From positions 186,001 to 250,000 of the forward strand of contig NZ_VTWU01000001.1 of NCBI RefSeq assembly GCF_008727865.1: DNA of 64,000 bases, written 5' to 3'. A program made the position numbers and the translations under genes. Each line of letters opens with the position of its first letter. Within the stretch, counting starts at the first letter, position 1. This stretch comes from Hymenobacter busanensis (lineage in GTDB: Bacteria > Bacteroidota > Bacteroidia > Cytophagales > Hymenobacteraceae). Shown piece after piece: positions 1 to 8,644 of the stretch. The notes under the pieces are model-generated. The model ran no database searches. It was given only the letters and a program-made list of their open reading frames with translations, and was not told the origin of the DNA.

Positions 1-230
1 AGCAGCCTGCACCTGCCGTTGCTGAGCCGCTGGCGCCGGCAGCTTCCTACGCCACCGCGCCGCAGAAGGAAGAAATCATCCGCCTGCTGAACCACCCGGT
101 CATCACCCGCCAGGAGAAGACCAAGATGTTGCTCAATATCAACAAACTAGACCAGGAGCGCGCCAACTCGGCCATTGCCAACCTGAAGAAAACCATCGAA
201 GGCCGCGAAGGCGACCAAGCTGCAGCCTAA
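1..230 (+). CDS. C-terminal end of an unidentified protein (5' truncated)
   Basis: An open frame enters from the left edge and stops at TAA 228-230, giving about 75 residues. The start is a Pro/Ala-rich linker (QPAPAVAEPLAPAAS), followed by a charged, probably helical segment (EEIIRLLNHPVITRQEKTK, then LDQERANSAIANLKKTIEGRE). A strong terminator follows at once, which supports this being the true gene end. I do not recognise the family. The low-complexity linker followed by a charged helix resembles a C-terminal extension of a larger protein, but nothing here identifies that protein. Confidence 0.6.
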   Translation, partial: QPAPAVAEPLAPAASYATAPQKEEIIRLLNHPVITRQEKTKMLLNINKLDQERANSAIANLKKTIEGREGDQAAA

Positions 231-250
231 GCATTCAGTCCTTCGGTTTC

Positions 251-287
251 AAAAGCCCGGTTCCGTTTTGGAGCCGGGCTTTTTTGT
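251..287 (+). terminator. Rho-independent terminator of the leftmost gene
   Basis: Arms AAGCCCGGTTCC and GGAGCCGGGCTT (one G-T pair) enclose a short loop and are followed by a run of T. It lies 21 bases after the stop of the preceding frame. Confidence 0.85.
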
Positions 288-317
288 GTTCGGTGCGAAA
301 TGATGGGCCGGGTTGGG

Positions 318-325
318 TAACTTCG
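318..325 (+). promoter_or_regulatory. Candidate -7 promoter box for recQ
   Basis: TAACTTCG matches the TAnnTTTG/TTCG type of Bacteroidota -7 element. It sits about 30 bases before the GTG at 355, the same spacing as the pgk box from its start. No convincing -33 TTG is visible, so this rests on one half-site. Confidence 0.35.
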
Positions 326-354
326 TAATTGCATACAAAACCGCTTTATCTACC

Positions 355-2286
355 GTGCCCGCACCTACCGACGATATTCTCTCCGTTCTGCGCCAGCATT
401 GGGGCCACAGCGCGTTTCGGCCGGGACAGGAAGACATTATCCGGGCCGTGCTGGCGGGACATGATGCCCTGGCGCTGCTGCCCACGGGCGGCGGCAAATC
501 CATCTGCTTCCAGGTGCCGGCCCTCAGCCGCGACGGGTTGTGCCTGGTCATCTCGCCGCTGATTGCGCTGATGAAGGACCAGGTGGAAAACCTGCGCAAG
601 CGCGGCATCAAGGCCGAGGCCGTGTACGCCGGCATGAGCCACCGCGACATCGATCAGACGCTGGATAACTGCGTGTACGGGCCGGTGAAGTTCCTGTACG
701 TGTCGCCGGAGCGGCTGCTGACGGAGATGTTTCGGGCCCGCGTCGGCCGCATGAAAGTGCAGCTCATTGCCGTCGACGAAGCGCACTGCCTCTCGCAGTG
801 GGGCTACGATTTCCGGCCACCGTATTTGCAGATTGCGGCCTTGCGCGAGCTGCTGCCGGGCGTGCCGGTGCTGGCTCTTACGGCTACGGCCACTGAAGAA
901 GTGCGCCGCGACATTCGCGAAAAGCTGCAGTTCGGTCCCACGGGCCAGACGTTTCAGAAAAGCTTCCTGCGGCCCAACCTCTCGTATTCGGTGCAGCACA
1001 CCGAAGACAAGCTGCGCCGCCTGGTGGAAGTGCTGCAAGGCGTAGGCCCAAACAAAACCTCGGTGGTGTACGCCCGCACCCGCAAGCAAACCGAAGACGC
1101 CGCCGCGTGGCTGCAGCAGCACGGCCTGAAAGCCGCCGCCTACCACGCCGGCCTGCCGCCCGAGCAGCGCACCCGCGTACAGCAGGACTGGACCCAAGAC
1201 AAAACCCGAATAGTAGTAGCCACCAACGCCTTTGGCATGGGCATCGACAAGCCCGATGTGCGCTGCGTGGTGCACCTCGACGCGCCCGATTCCTTGGAAG
1301 CCTACTACCAAGAGGCCGGCCGCGCCGGGCGCGACGAGCAGTACGCGTTTGCCGTGCTGCTGTGGGCGCCCAACGACGGCGACGAAATGCGCCGCCGCAC
1401 CCTGCAGGCCCACCCGCCGCTGGATGTGGTGAAGCGCGTGTACCAGGCCCTGGCCAACTATTCGGGCACGGCCACCGGCGGCGGCGAGATGGTGGCTTTC
1501 GACTTCGATTTGCAGCAGTTTGCCCAAACCTACCGCCTCAAGCCCCTGGACGTGCACAACGCCATGCGCACCCTGGAGCGCGAAGGACTGGTGCAGCTCA
1601 ACGAAGCCGTGTTCAACCCGGCCAAAGTCTTCATTCCCATCGACGCCCGCGACCTGTACCGCTTTCAGGTCGACAACGCCCGGCACGACCAACTCATTAA
1701 AGCCGTTTTGCGGCTCTACGGCGGCGAGGTATTCAGCTCATTTCAGAGCATTTCGGAAGGGGCCCTGGCCCAGCACCTGCGCTGGAGCACCACCGAAGTG
1801 CGCAAGGCGCTGGAGTTTCTGCACCGCTCGGGCATCGTGCAGTTTCAGCCGCGGCACGAGTCGCCGCAGGCTATGTTTACCACGCCCCGCAAAGACGCCG
1901 ACCGGCTGCCGCTGAATGTGCCGGCGCTGGAAGCCGGGCGGGAGCGGGCCCTGCGCAAAACCGAATCGGTCATCGGCTACGCCACCGGCACGCGCTGCCG
2001 GCAGCAGCTGTTGCTGGAGTATTTCGGCGAACTGGACAGCCCGCCCTGTCGCATCTGCGACCCGTGCCTGGCCGAGAAACGCCGCCAGCGGGCCAGCGAG
2101 TCGGCGGGGGATTTGCGGCAGAAGGTGTTGAAAGTGCTGCGCAGCACCCCGCGCACGCCGCGCGAGCTGCTGGCCGGCTTCGCTCCGGCGCAAGCAGAAA
2201 CCCTCACGGTGTTGCTGCGCGACTTGGTGGATACCGGCGCGCTGCGCTACCACGCCAACGGGCAGCTGGGCGTAGCTTCGGCGTAG
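355..2286 (+). CDS. recQ: RecQ-family ATP-dependent 3'-5' DNA helicase
   Basis: Superfamily 2 helicase that unwinds recombination and stalled-fork intermediates. Numbering from GTG 355 (643 residues): FRPGQ motif 0 at 21-25, Walker A TGGGKS 44-49, DEAH 141-144, motif III TATAT about 176-180, motif V NAFGMGID about 291-298, and arginine-finger motif AGRAGRD 321-327. Four cysteines at 548, 565, 568 and 571 look like the RecQ zinc site, but they lie about 200 residues after the helicase core, with winged-helix-like sequence on both sides and no clear HRDC domain. The start is uncertain: an in-frame TTG lies at 313 and no ATG is available. I prefer GTG 355 because a promoter-like TAACTTCG overlaps the longer extension. 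The gene stands alone between two terminators. Confidence 0.93.
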   Translation: MPAPTDDILSVLRQHWGHSAFRPGQEDIIRAVLAGHDALALLPTGGGKSICFQVPALSRDGLCLVISPLIALMKDQVENLRKRGIKAEAVYAGMSHRDIDQTLDNCVYGPVKFLYVSPERLLTEMFRARVGRMKVQLIAVDEAHCLSQWGYDFRPPYLQIAALRELLPGVPVLALTATATEEVRRDIREKLQFGPTGQTFQKSFLRPNLSYSVQHTEDKLRRLVEVLQGVGPNKTSVVYARTRKQTEDAAAWLQQHGLKAAAYHAGLPPEQRTRVQQDWTQDKTRIVVATNAFGMGIDKPDVRCVVHLDAPDSLEAYYQEAGRAGRDEQYAFAVLLWAPNDGDEMRRRTLQAHPPLDVVKRVYQALANYSGTATGGGEMVAFDFDLQQFAQTYRLKPLDVHNAMRTLEREGLVQLNEAVFNPAKVFIPIDARDLYRFQVDNARHDQLIKAVLRLYGGEVFSSFQSISEGALAQHLRWSTTEVRKALEFLHRSGIVQFQPRHESPQAMFTTPRKDADRLPLNVPALEAGRERALRKTESVIGYATGTRCRQQLLLEYFGELDSPPCRICDPCLAEKRRQRASESAGDLRQKVLKVLRSTPRTPRELLAGFAPAQAETLTVLLRDLVDTGALRYHANGQLGVASA

Positions 2287-2296
2287 ATGTAAAAAG

Positions 2297-2336
2297 CCAA
2301 ACGTCGTTCCGAGCCCAGGCTCGGAACGACGTTTGG
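2297..2336 (-). terminator. Perfect 19-bp palindrome between convergent recQ and rhodanese genes
   Basis: Arms at 2297-2315 and 2318-2336 are exact inverted copies with a 2-base centre. Read on the minus strand the hairpin is followed by CTTTTT, so it would terminate the rhodanese transcript. The core GTCGTTCCGAGC resembles the ends of the dispersed palindromes found elsewhere in this window, so it may be a minimal member of that family. Confidence 0.75.
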
Positions 2337-2356
2337 AAAGGGCCAGACTTTCTTGA

Positions 2357-2656
2357 CTACCCGGCGTTGTAGGCGTTGATGCCGCCCACGAGGTTGCGCA
2401 CGTGGTCGAAACCGTGCTGCTGGAGCAGGGCCTTGGCCGTGGCCGAGCGGCCGCCGCCTTTGCAATGCACCACCACTTCGGTGTGCTTAAGGTCTTCGAG
2501 GTCTTCGATCTTGGTGGGCAGCTCACCCAAGGGAATGTTGCGGCTGCCGTCGATGCGGCTTTCCTCGTATTCCCACGGCTCCCGCACGTCGATAATAATG
2601 GGGGCCTGTTGGTTTTGCTGACGCTCTTTCAGTTCGGCAGGGGTGATGTCGTTCAT
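2357..2656 (-). CDS. Single-domain rhodanese-like sulfurtransferase
   Basis: A 99-residue cytoplasmic protein with one rhodanese fold. It opens with ITPAELKERQ, then IIDVREPWEYEESRIDGSRNIPLGEL (rhodanese signature, residues about 20-45), with the active-site loop HCKGGGRS holding Cys65 as persulfide acceptor. Proteins of this size (GlpE/PspE-like) transfer sulfane sulfur to small thiols or carrier proteins; the substrate cannot be read from sequence. It is the last gene of a minus-strand row behind the T9SS-sorted protein, with a 117-base gap, so it may have its own promoter. Confidence 0.88.
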   Translation of the reverse strand: MNDITPAELKERQQNQQAPIIIDVREPWEYEESRIDGSRNIPLGELPTKIEDLEDLKHTEVVVHCKGGGRSATAKALLQQHGFDHVRNLVGGINAYNAG

Positions 2657-2773
2657 GAAGCAGGAAAATAGGTGGCGTGGTGGAGTACGGCTGAGCGCGC
2701 CGAAAGGTGGGGCGCTGCGCCAAGCGAAGAAAGGAAATTGTGGCTACACCACCAGCGCCGCGGCGACTAACAG

Positions 2774-4639
2774 CTATTTTTCCAGCAGCAGGCGGTGCGT
2801 GCTTACCGATGCATCGGGCAGCGTGAGCTGCAGCAGGTACACTCCCGGCGTGAGCTGCCGCAAATCGAGCGACGATTGGTCGGCTTCGGCCAGTGGCTGC
2901 TGCCACACCACCCGGCCCAGGGCGTCGAGCACCCGGGCTTGCTGGTAGCGGCCGGCCACCTGCACTAGGCCGTGGCTAGGGTTGGGGTACACCTGGGGAG
3001 CATCGGCAGCGGCGGCGCGGCGGGTGCTGGTGACAACGCCCGACATGACCGCGCGCAGCATGGGCGCTCCGCGCAGTTGCGCAAACGGCGCCCAGGTGCC
3101 TTGGATGTTGCGCCAGAAAAAGCCCGCCGGCACTTTCGAGTTCAAATCGAGCCCGAAGCGAATGAACTGCGAGGTGGCAATCTGGCCGTAGCCGAAGTAG
3201 CACGTGCCGCTGACGGGCACGGGCTGATCGAAAGTGACATCGAACCACTGACCGGCCGGCACGCTGGCCGGCAACTGGAATGCTTTGACGGCTTTGGGCT
3301 GGGCCGCGGGCTGCCCGCCCTGGTCTTCCCATACCGCAGCCGTCAGCGAAAAGCCGGAAACGAGCGGTTGGGTGAGGTAAATGCGCAGGGCCGTAATCTG
3401 GTCGGCGCGGTTGAGCACCAGGCGGTAGGCGCGGTAGGAGGTAGGGCCAGTGGTTTCGGTGATGCCGTCCACCGCCTCGGGCGTGCCGTCGTCGAAGGCG
3501 TAGTAATTGCTCAGCACCGCTTCCCGCGACACCGTGTCGTTGGGCAGGGTGCGGGCGGGCGGCAGCGGGCCGGTGGTGCCCAGGAACATGCTGTAGCGCA
3601 CCGTTTGGGCCGCCGCTGGGGTCGACAGCGGCGCGTTGCGGGCCGAGCCTTGCAGGGGCTGACCGATGACCAGCGGGGAAATGACGTCGTTGCGGGGGCT
3701 AAGGAAAAAATTGACCGGACCGCTGGGCCGTTGCTGCACGGTGCCGCTGATGATGTAGGGCGTGGGCGCCGGGCCGGCGTCGAGGTTGTTGACCGTCGTC
3801 GCCACGCTGTCGTTCAGCTCCAGCGTGGGGTTGGCGGCGGCGTTATATTGCCACGTCGGCAGCGACGAATACCGCTTGAAAAAGGAAGTCAGCTGCTGGC
3901 CCAGGGCCACGTCGCGGTAGGCGGTGTTGTTGATGTCGCGGCCGGTATCGAGCAGCACGTAATCGACGCTCCAGGAATCCTGGGTGGTGGCTTTGCGGCC
4001 GGAACTGCGGAAACGGAACTGAAAGTTGGCGTGGAAATACTTGGCGTCGTTCACCGCAACAAACTGCTGCTGAAACGCGGTGCGCACACCCGTGCTGCGC
4101 TGTTGCCACACTTGCGTCCAGCGGCCGGTGTTGTCGAGAAACTCCAGCTGCAGAAACACCGGCACGGTGCTGCTGAACGTGTTGGGCGCGCCCACGATGC
4201 TGCCGGCCTGCCAGTAGAAGCTCAAATAGGTGTTGCTGCCGACGGCTAGCCCACCCAGGTTGATGGGCTGCGACGTGAGCGAATCAGTAGTGCCGAAGCT
4301 GGACGTGCTGCCGTAGGGCGCCCCGTTGGCGTCGATGCCGTCGAAGGTGGCCACACCTTTGGTGGGCTGGGCCACGGCAAAACGGTTGTTGATGAGTGTG
4401 CCGCCGCGGGCTTCCCAACGGTCGGCCACCGGGTTTCCTTCACGCTGCGCGGCAAAATCTTCGAAAAAGGGCAAAGCCAAGGCCGCCGGGCGCCGGGCCG
4501 TGGCGGCAGCAGGCCGGGCATTGGCGGCGCGGGCGGGGTCAGCAGCCAGCGGCTGCGGGCCGTCGGGGTGCTGGGCCTGGGCGGGCAGCCAAGCGACGAG
4601 CGAGAGAAAAAGCGCGCGAAACAGTAACCGATGGTTCAT
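2774..4639 (-). CDS. Secreted protein with a type IX secretion C-terminal sorting domain
   Basis: A 621-residue protein with a clear signal peptide (MNHRLLFRALFLSLVAWLPAQAQ) and a C-terminal Por-type tail: VYPNPSHGLVQV, then a beta-rich stretch with VLDALGRVVWQQ and LTPGVYLLQL, ending in a basic HRLLLEK. This tail directs export through the type IX system and often anchoring on the outer surface. The middle is rich in Asn, Thr, Ser and aromatic residues in beta-sandwich-like patterns (FFEDF, TYLSFYWQAGS, NFQFRFRSSG), resembling jelly-roll or carbohydrate-binding modules, but I see no catalytic motif. The start at 4639 is chosen because the signal peptide begins there; an upstream in-frame extension is not signal-like. 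Function unknown. Confidence 0.85.
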   Translation of the reverse strand: MNHRLLFRALFLSLVAWLPAQAQHPDGPQPLAADPARAANARPAAATARRPAALALPFFEDFAAQREGNPVADRWEARGGTLINNRFAVAQPTKGVATFDGIDANGAPYGSTSSFGTTDSLTSQPINLGGLAVGSNTYLSFYWQAGSIVGAPNTFSSTVPVFLQLEFLDNTGRWTQVWQQRSTGVRTAFQQQFVAVNDAKYFHANFQFRFRSSGRKATTQDSWSVDYVLLDTGRDINNTAYRDVALGQQLTSFFKRYSSLPTWQYNAAANPTLELNDSVATTVNNLDAGPAPTPYIISGTVQQRPSGPVNFFLSPRNDVISPLVIGQPLQGSARNAPLSTPAAAQTVRYSMFLGTTGPLPPARTLPNDTVSREAVLSNYYAFDDGTPEAVDGITETTGPTSYRAYRLVLNRADQITALRIYLTQPLVSGFSLTAAVWEDQGGQPAAQPKAVKAFQLPASVPAGQWFDVTFDQPVPVSGTCYFGYGQIATSQFIRFGLDLNSKVPAGFFWRNIQGTWAPFAQLRGAPMLRAVMSGVVTSTRRAAAADAPQVYPNPSHGLVQVAGRYQQARVLDALGRVVWQQPLAEADQSSLDLRQLTPGVYLLQLTLPDASVSTHRLLLEK

Positions 4640-4794
4640 TGGCGGAAAGTTACGTAACGGCAAACGAGCCACGAGGCCAAAAGATTTTCGCCGGCACCGA
4701 AAAAAGCCGCACCTGCCTGCTGCCTAACAACAGCACCGCCGCCCAACGCAAGTCGGGCGGCGGTGCCAGTGAGACTCAGAAACGGCCGGAGAAA

Positions 4795-5580
4795 CTACCG
4801 CACCGGCTTGATGGGCTCTTCGCCCGCCACCCACAAATCGACCAGCTGGCCGGTGCGGATGGTGGCGCCCTGCACGGCCTCGGGCCGCTGCTTCACCACC
4901 GTGCCTTCGGTCTGGCCGGCTTCGGCGGGTTGGTAGAAAATTTCGCCCACCTGCAGGCCCTGGCCGGCCAGCAGCGTGGTGGCTTCGTCTGCGGGCGTGT
5001 TCACCAGGTTGGGCACCGGGAATTCCTGGTTGCCCTGTCCGTCGCCCACTACTAGGTCTACCCGCGTGCCTTTGGCAATGGGGGCACCGGGGGCTATTTC
5101 CTTGCCGTTCACCAGCTGCTTGAGCACGGCGTTCTGTGCCAGGTCGGGCACCAGCTGAATCTGGCCCACCACGAGGTCGTAGCTTTTCAGAATCATTTGG
5201 GCGTTTTTCACCGAGCCGTCCGTCAGCTTGGGCATCTTGATGACCGGCGGGTTTTTCATGGCCACCGAGATGTAAATCTTGCGGCCTTCTTTCACCTTCT
5301 CGCCCGGCTTGGGGTCTTGGGTGAGCACCGTGCCGGGGCGGGTGCTGGCATTGTAGCTGCTGTCGTCGACGAAGTACGCCAGGTCCCGCTCGTCGAGGTA
5401 ATCCTCCAGGTCGGCCATCTGCATGCCCGTTACCTTCGGCACCGGAATGGTTTCGCCGTGGTTGGTGGTGATGGGCAGGTACACGAAAAAGAAGCCGAAC
5501 AGCAGCAGCAGCGACACCACGCCAATCACCAGCAAGTGCTTGACGAGGTCGAACCAAGAATCAGATTTCAGAAAAGCCAT
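4795..5580 (-). CDS. Membrane-anchored PASTA-domain protein
   Basis: 261 residues. A short cytoplasmic N-terminus is followed by one transmembrane helix (about 14-36, VIGVVSLLLLFGFFFVYL), then three PASTA repeats facing the periplasm. Each repeat begins with a VPKVTGM/MPKLTDG/VPNLVNT-type motif and ends with a GxxVxxGxxIxLxV strand (GEKVKEGRKIYISV, GAPIAKGTRVDLVV, GATIRTGQLVDLWV). PASTA modules bind uncrosslinked peptidoglycan or penicillin-binding proteins. Here they are not fused to a Ser/Thr kinase or PBP. The gene lies 77 bases after the D-Ala-D-Ala-ligase-like gene on the same strand, so a cell-wall role is likely by context, but no enzymatic function is visible. Confidence 0.9.
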   Translation of the reverse strand: MAFLKSDSWFDLVKHLLVIGVVSLLLLFGFFFVYLPITTNHGETIPVPKVTGMQMADLEDYLDERDLAYFVDDSSYNASTRPGTVLTQDPKPGEKVKEGRKIYISVAMKNPPVIKMPKLTDGSVKNAQMILKSYDLVVGQIQLVPDLAQNAVLKQLVNGKEIAPGAPIAKGTRVDLVVGDGQGNQEFPVPNLVNTPADEATTLLAGQGLQVGEIFYQPAEAGQTEGTVVKQRPEAVQGATIRTGQLVDLWVAGEEPIKPVR

Positions 5581-5657
5581 TGATTAGAATTGAGAAGGTA
5601 GAGCTGAGAGCTTAGAAACTGACGCGAGCGAGAAGGAAAGGAGCGGGCCAGCCCAAT

Positions 5658-8360
5658 CTAGCTTCTAAGCTCTAACTTCTCACTTCTGCTCTTGCCGTAC
5701 TCCAGAATGCGGTCGATGAAGTCGTAGGGCGTGTAGCCGGCCAGCGCCGTTTGGTGGAAGATGCAGGTGGCGGGCGTCATGCCGGGCAGCGAGTTTACCT
5801 CGATGATAATGACCTCCACGGCCCCCGTGTCGCGCACCCGCACGAAGGCATCAATGCGGGCATAGCCTTCGATGTTGAGCACCTCGGCCACGCGGTGCAG
5901 CACCTGCTTCACCTCGTCCGAAATGCGCTGGCGTTCGGCAGGCTCCGGGGCGTAGCGTGCGGGCGTGATGTTCTGCCCTTCGCCGGCCAGGAATTTCTCT
6001 TCCAGACTCAGCACCTCGCCCGTGGCCAGGGCTTCCGAGGCTTCGAATACTTCGATGTCGCGGCCGCCGTCGGGACGGCGGTGGGTGAGCAGGCCACCCG
6101 TTATTTCGAGGAAGTGCCGGGCACCGTCGCGCGAAATCAGCGTTTCGACCAGGAACACCTCCTTGCGGGGAAATTCCTCCTTGAAGCCCAGGCTGAGCGT
6201 GCGGGCGGCATCCTCCAGCAACTCTTCCTGGTCGCGGAAAATCAGGCGGCTGAAAGCTTCCAGCTCGGCGCGGTTTTTCAGCTTCTTCACGGCCGAAGAG
6301 CAGCCGTCGTCGGCGGGCTTGGCAATGAAGGGGTAGGGAAACTGCGCTTCCAGTTCCTGGTAGAACCGCTCGGTGTCGGCTTCCCACTCCAGGCGGGCGG
6401 CCAGGCGGTGGTCGGCCACGCGCAGGCCGGCGTCGCGCAGGCGCTTGTTGGTTTCGAACTTGTTGATGGTGATGCTGCTCGACTGCACGCCCGAGCCGTT
6501 GTAGGGCAGGCCCACGCGCTCCAACTGCTGCTGCAGGGCGCCGTCTTCGCCGGGGCGGCCGTGCAGGGCAATAAACACGGCGTCTACGCGCTCGGCCAGC
6601 TGCTCAAACGTCAGCTTTTCGGGCACGGCCACCGATTCGGCGGCGTAGGTGCTGGTAATCTGCGCGGCCTCGTGGCGAATGCGCTCCAGCACCGGGTGCG
6701 GATCGTGGCCGGCCCCGTAGTGCTCAATTTTGTCGCGGATGTCGTCGGCGTTGTCCTTCAGCATCACGTTCACCGGCAGCACGTGCAGCTGGTAGTTTTC
6801 CGACGAGCCCGAGAGGAACACCGGCACCGGCTGGTACTTGGCCGACGACGAGAGCTTCTCGTAGATGTTGCGCCCGCTTTCCACCGAAATGTGCCGCTCC
6901 GACGAGTAGCCACCCATGATGACGGCCACCTTGGTGCGCGGCTTCTGCTCGTGCTGGCGCCCGGCCACGGCCTCGTCGAGCTGCCGGAGCTTGCGGCCCA
7001 GCTTCACCGGCTGCAAGCCCGCGCGGCGACGCGCAGCCAGCGAGGTGCGGATGAGGTAGGTGAGGAACTGCGAGGGGTTCAGCCCGATTTCGGCGGCCTG
7101 GTGGAAAAAGAACGAGGCCGGCAACATGCCCGAGGTGGTGTTCGGGTCGTTGAGGAAAATCTCGCCGCTGCTGGTCAAAAAGCCATCCAAACGGGCGTAT
7201 ACCTGGAAGCCGAAGGTGCGGAACAGCTGTTCGCACTGCTCCCGGATGCGCTGAATGTCGGCTTCGGGCAGGTCGATGGGCGTGATTTTGCGCGAGAGGC
7301 CGGGCAGGTATTTCGAGCGGTAGTCGAACATTTCCTCGCCCTTCACAATCTCCGTCGGCGGCAGGGCCAGGGGGCGGCCGTCCACGTCTTCCACCACAAT
7401 ACAGGAAAACTCGCGGCCTTGCACGAAGGCTTCCACCAGCACCTGCTGCTCGCCCTGGGTGTTGGTCAGGCGCACGGCGTCTTGCAGCGTGAGCTTCTGG
7501 TCGAGGGCGCGCAGCAGCTCGTCGGGGTGGTAATACACCTTCTCGTCATCCGAATCGAGGATGACAGGCAGGCCGATACCGTCGCGGATGTCGGTCAGGT
7601 GCTGGGCCCAGGCCACGCGGTCTTGCGGGCCGAGGCGCTGCCACTCGTCTTTGGTGAGGGTGCGGCGGAACAGGCTGCGCTCCACGGCGGTGGCAAACTT
7701 GGCTGGGTCGGCTTCGCGCAGAATGCTCACGCCGATGCTGGAGCCCTGGCGCGGCGCTTTCAGCACCAGCGGCAAGCCCAGCTCCTTTTGCAGGTACGCC
7801 AGCAGCGCAGCCGGGTCGGCCGCGTCGAACTCGTCGGCCGTGAGCACACGGAAGGCGGGCGACGGGAGGCCGAGGGCGTGAATGAGGGTCTTTTGCGCGA
7901 TTTTGTCGATGCCGAACGCCGAGGGCAGAATGCCCGAGCCGGAGTACGGAATGCCGTACCATTCGAGCAGGCCCTGGATGGCACCGTCTTCGCCCGCGGG
8001 GCCGTGCAGGGCCAAGAAGGCGAAGTCGATGAGGCCGACCAGCTCGTCGGGGCGCAGGCGGCGGCCCACTTCCCCGATGATGCGGTCCTGCTCGGCTTGG
8101 CTTAGCTCGCCGAGGCTTTCGAGGTACACCTGCAGCTTGTGCTCGGAGTCGGGCAGGGCCGACACGGGCGGGTAGAAGTCGCGAATGGTGCCCTTGTAGA
8201 GGTACTGCCAGTCGAGCAGGATGAAGTTGCCGTGGCTGTCGACAAAGACCGGAACGGCCTGAAACAGCGACTTGTCGAGGTTATCGTAAACCGTGCGGCC
8301 GCCCGCAAAGGATATTTCCCGCTCACGCGACGGGCCGCCGAAGAAAATGCCAATTCTCAT
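5658..8360 (-). CDS. Tandem (double-length) D-alanine-D-alanine ligase-like ATP-grasp protein
   Basis: 900 residues, about three times a usual Ddl, made of two complete ligase-like halves. Half 1 (1-450): GGPSREREIS 8-17, ALHGPAGEDG 117-126, ATP-grasp loop KAPRQGSSIGV 201-211, Ddl omega-loop FDYRSKYLPG 345-354, and metal/substrate motif NDPNTTSGM 404-412, where the usual EVN reads DPN. Half 2 (475-890): GGYSSERHIS 483-492, ALHGRPGEDG 598-607, KPADDGCSS 681-689, ARID 834-837 and canonical EVNSLPGMTPA 854-864, but its omega-loop is changed (LEEKFLAG, no FDY-KY pattern). Both halves could bind ATP. Ddl makes D-Ala-D-Ala for peptidoglycan; whether both halves do so is unclear. The start at 8360 is preceded by a TACCTTTG box. 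Followed by the PASTA gene. Confidence 0.88.
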   Translation of the reverse strand: MRIGIFFGGPSREREISFAGGRTVYDNLDKSLFQAVPVFVDSHGNFILLDWQYLYKGTIRDFYPPVSALPDSEHKLQVYLESLGELSQAEQDRIIGEVGRRLRPDELVGLIDFAFLALHGPAGEDGAIQGLLEWYGIPYSGSGILPSAFGIDKIAQKTLIHALGLPSPAFRVLTADEFDAADPAALLAYLQKELGLPLVLKAPRQGSSIGVSILREADPAKFATAVERSLFRRTLTKDEWQRLGPQDRVAWAQHLTDIRDGIGLPVILDSDDEKVYYHPDELLRALDQKLTLQDAVRLTNTQGEQQVLVEAFVQGREFSCIVVEDVDGRPLALPPTEIVKGEEMFDYRSKYLPGLSRKITPIDLPEADIQRIREQCEQLFRTFGFQVYARLDGFLTSSGEIFLNDPNTTSGMLPASFFFHQAAEIGLNPSQFLTYLIRTSLAARRRAGLQPVKLGRKLRQLDEAVAGRQHEQKPRTKVAVIMGGYSSERHISVESGRNIYEKLSSSAKYQPVPVFLSGSSENYQLHVLPVNVMLKDNADDIRDKIEHYGAGHDPHPVLERIRHEAAQITSTYAAESVAVPEKLTFEQLAERVDAVFIALHGRPGEDGALQQQLERVGLPYNGSGVQSSSITINKFETNKRLRDAGLRVADHRLAARLEWEADTERFYQELEAQFPYPFIAKPADDGCSSAVKKLKNRAELEAFSRLIFRDQEELLEDAARTLSLGFKEEFPRKEVFLVETLISRDGARHFLEITGGLLTHRRPDGGRDIEVFEASEALATGEVLSLEEKFLAGEGQNITPARYAPEPAERQRISDEVKQVLHRVAEVLNIEGYARIDAFVRVRDTGAVEVIIIEVNSLPGMTPATCIFHQTALAGYTPYDFIDRILEYGKSRSEKLELRS

Positions 8361-8367
8361 ACTGGGG

Positions 8368-8375
8368 CAAAGGTA
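8368..8375 (-). promoter_or_regulatory. Candidate -7 promoter box for the tandem ligase gene
   Basis: On the minus strand TACCTTTG, an exact TAnnTTTG match, ends 7 bases before the ATG at 8360, which implies a very short or absent leader. No TTG at the expected -33 spacing was found. Confidence 0.4.
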
Positions 8376-8606
8376 GGCAGATTTCGAGCGGCTCGGCACA
8401 CCCGGCCAGCCGCTCCGGCGCCTAACAACCGTGCCGGCCGAAACGTTACGATTTGCGCTGGTGGAGGTAGCCGGGCTATTCCCAAACAACAGGCGCCTGC
8501 ACGGCTGCCTCGGGCGTGTCAGCGGAGGTGAAGTACTGCGCAAACCTCTCTCTGCGCGTCAAAAGACTCCTGCGAAAGTCGGCTTAGGGTAAACGGCCGC
8601 GTATGC

Positions 8607-8614
8607 TACCTTCG
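8607..8614 (+). promoter_or_regulatory. Candidate -7 promoter box for pgk
   Basis: TACCTTCG lies 30 bases before the pgk ATG at 8645. It overlaps an in-frame upstream ATG (8603), which argues that the shorter pgk start is the real one. The -33 element is weak (TTA rather than TTG). Confidence 0.4.
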
Positions 8615-8644
8615 CGCCGTAGCGTTTCACCCATTCCCCTCTTC

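Noticed and set aside
5610-5676. Short inverted matches GAGAGCTTAGAA and TTCTAAGCTCTAAC between the ligase and PASTA genes.
   Set aside because: Arms of about 11 bases with a 41-base centre and no T run; not enough to call a terminator.
5751-8105. A 784-codon open frame on the plus strand opposite the tandem ligase gene.
   Set aside because: It mirrors the minus-strand ligase, whose motifs are unmistakable; the translation is a low-quality run of His, Arg, Val and Gln. Such antisense frames are a by-product of high GC codon usage. The same applies to the long frames opposite maeB (20861-22843), the DUF5916 gene (34655-37105) and recQ (346-1692).
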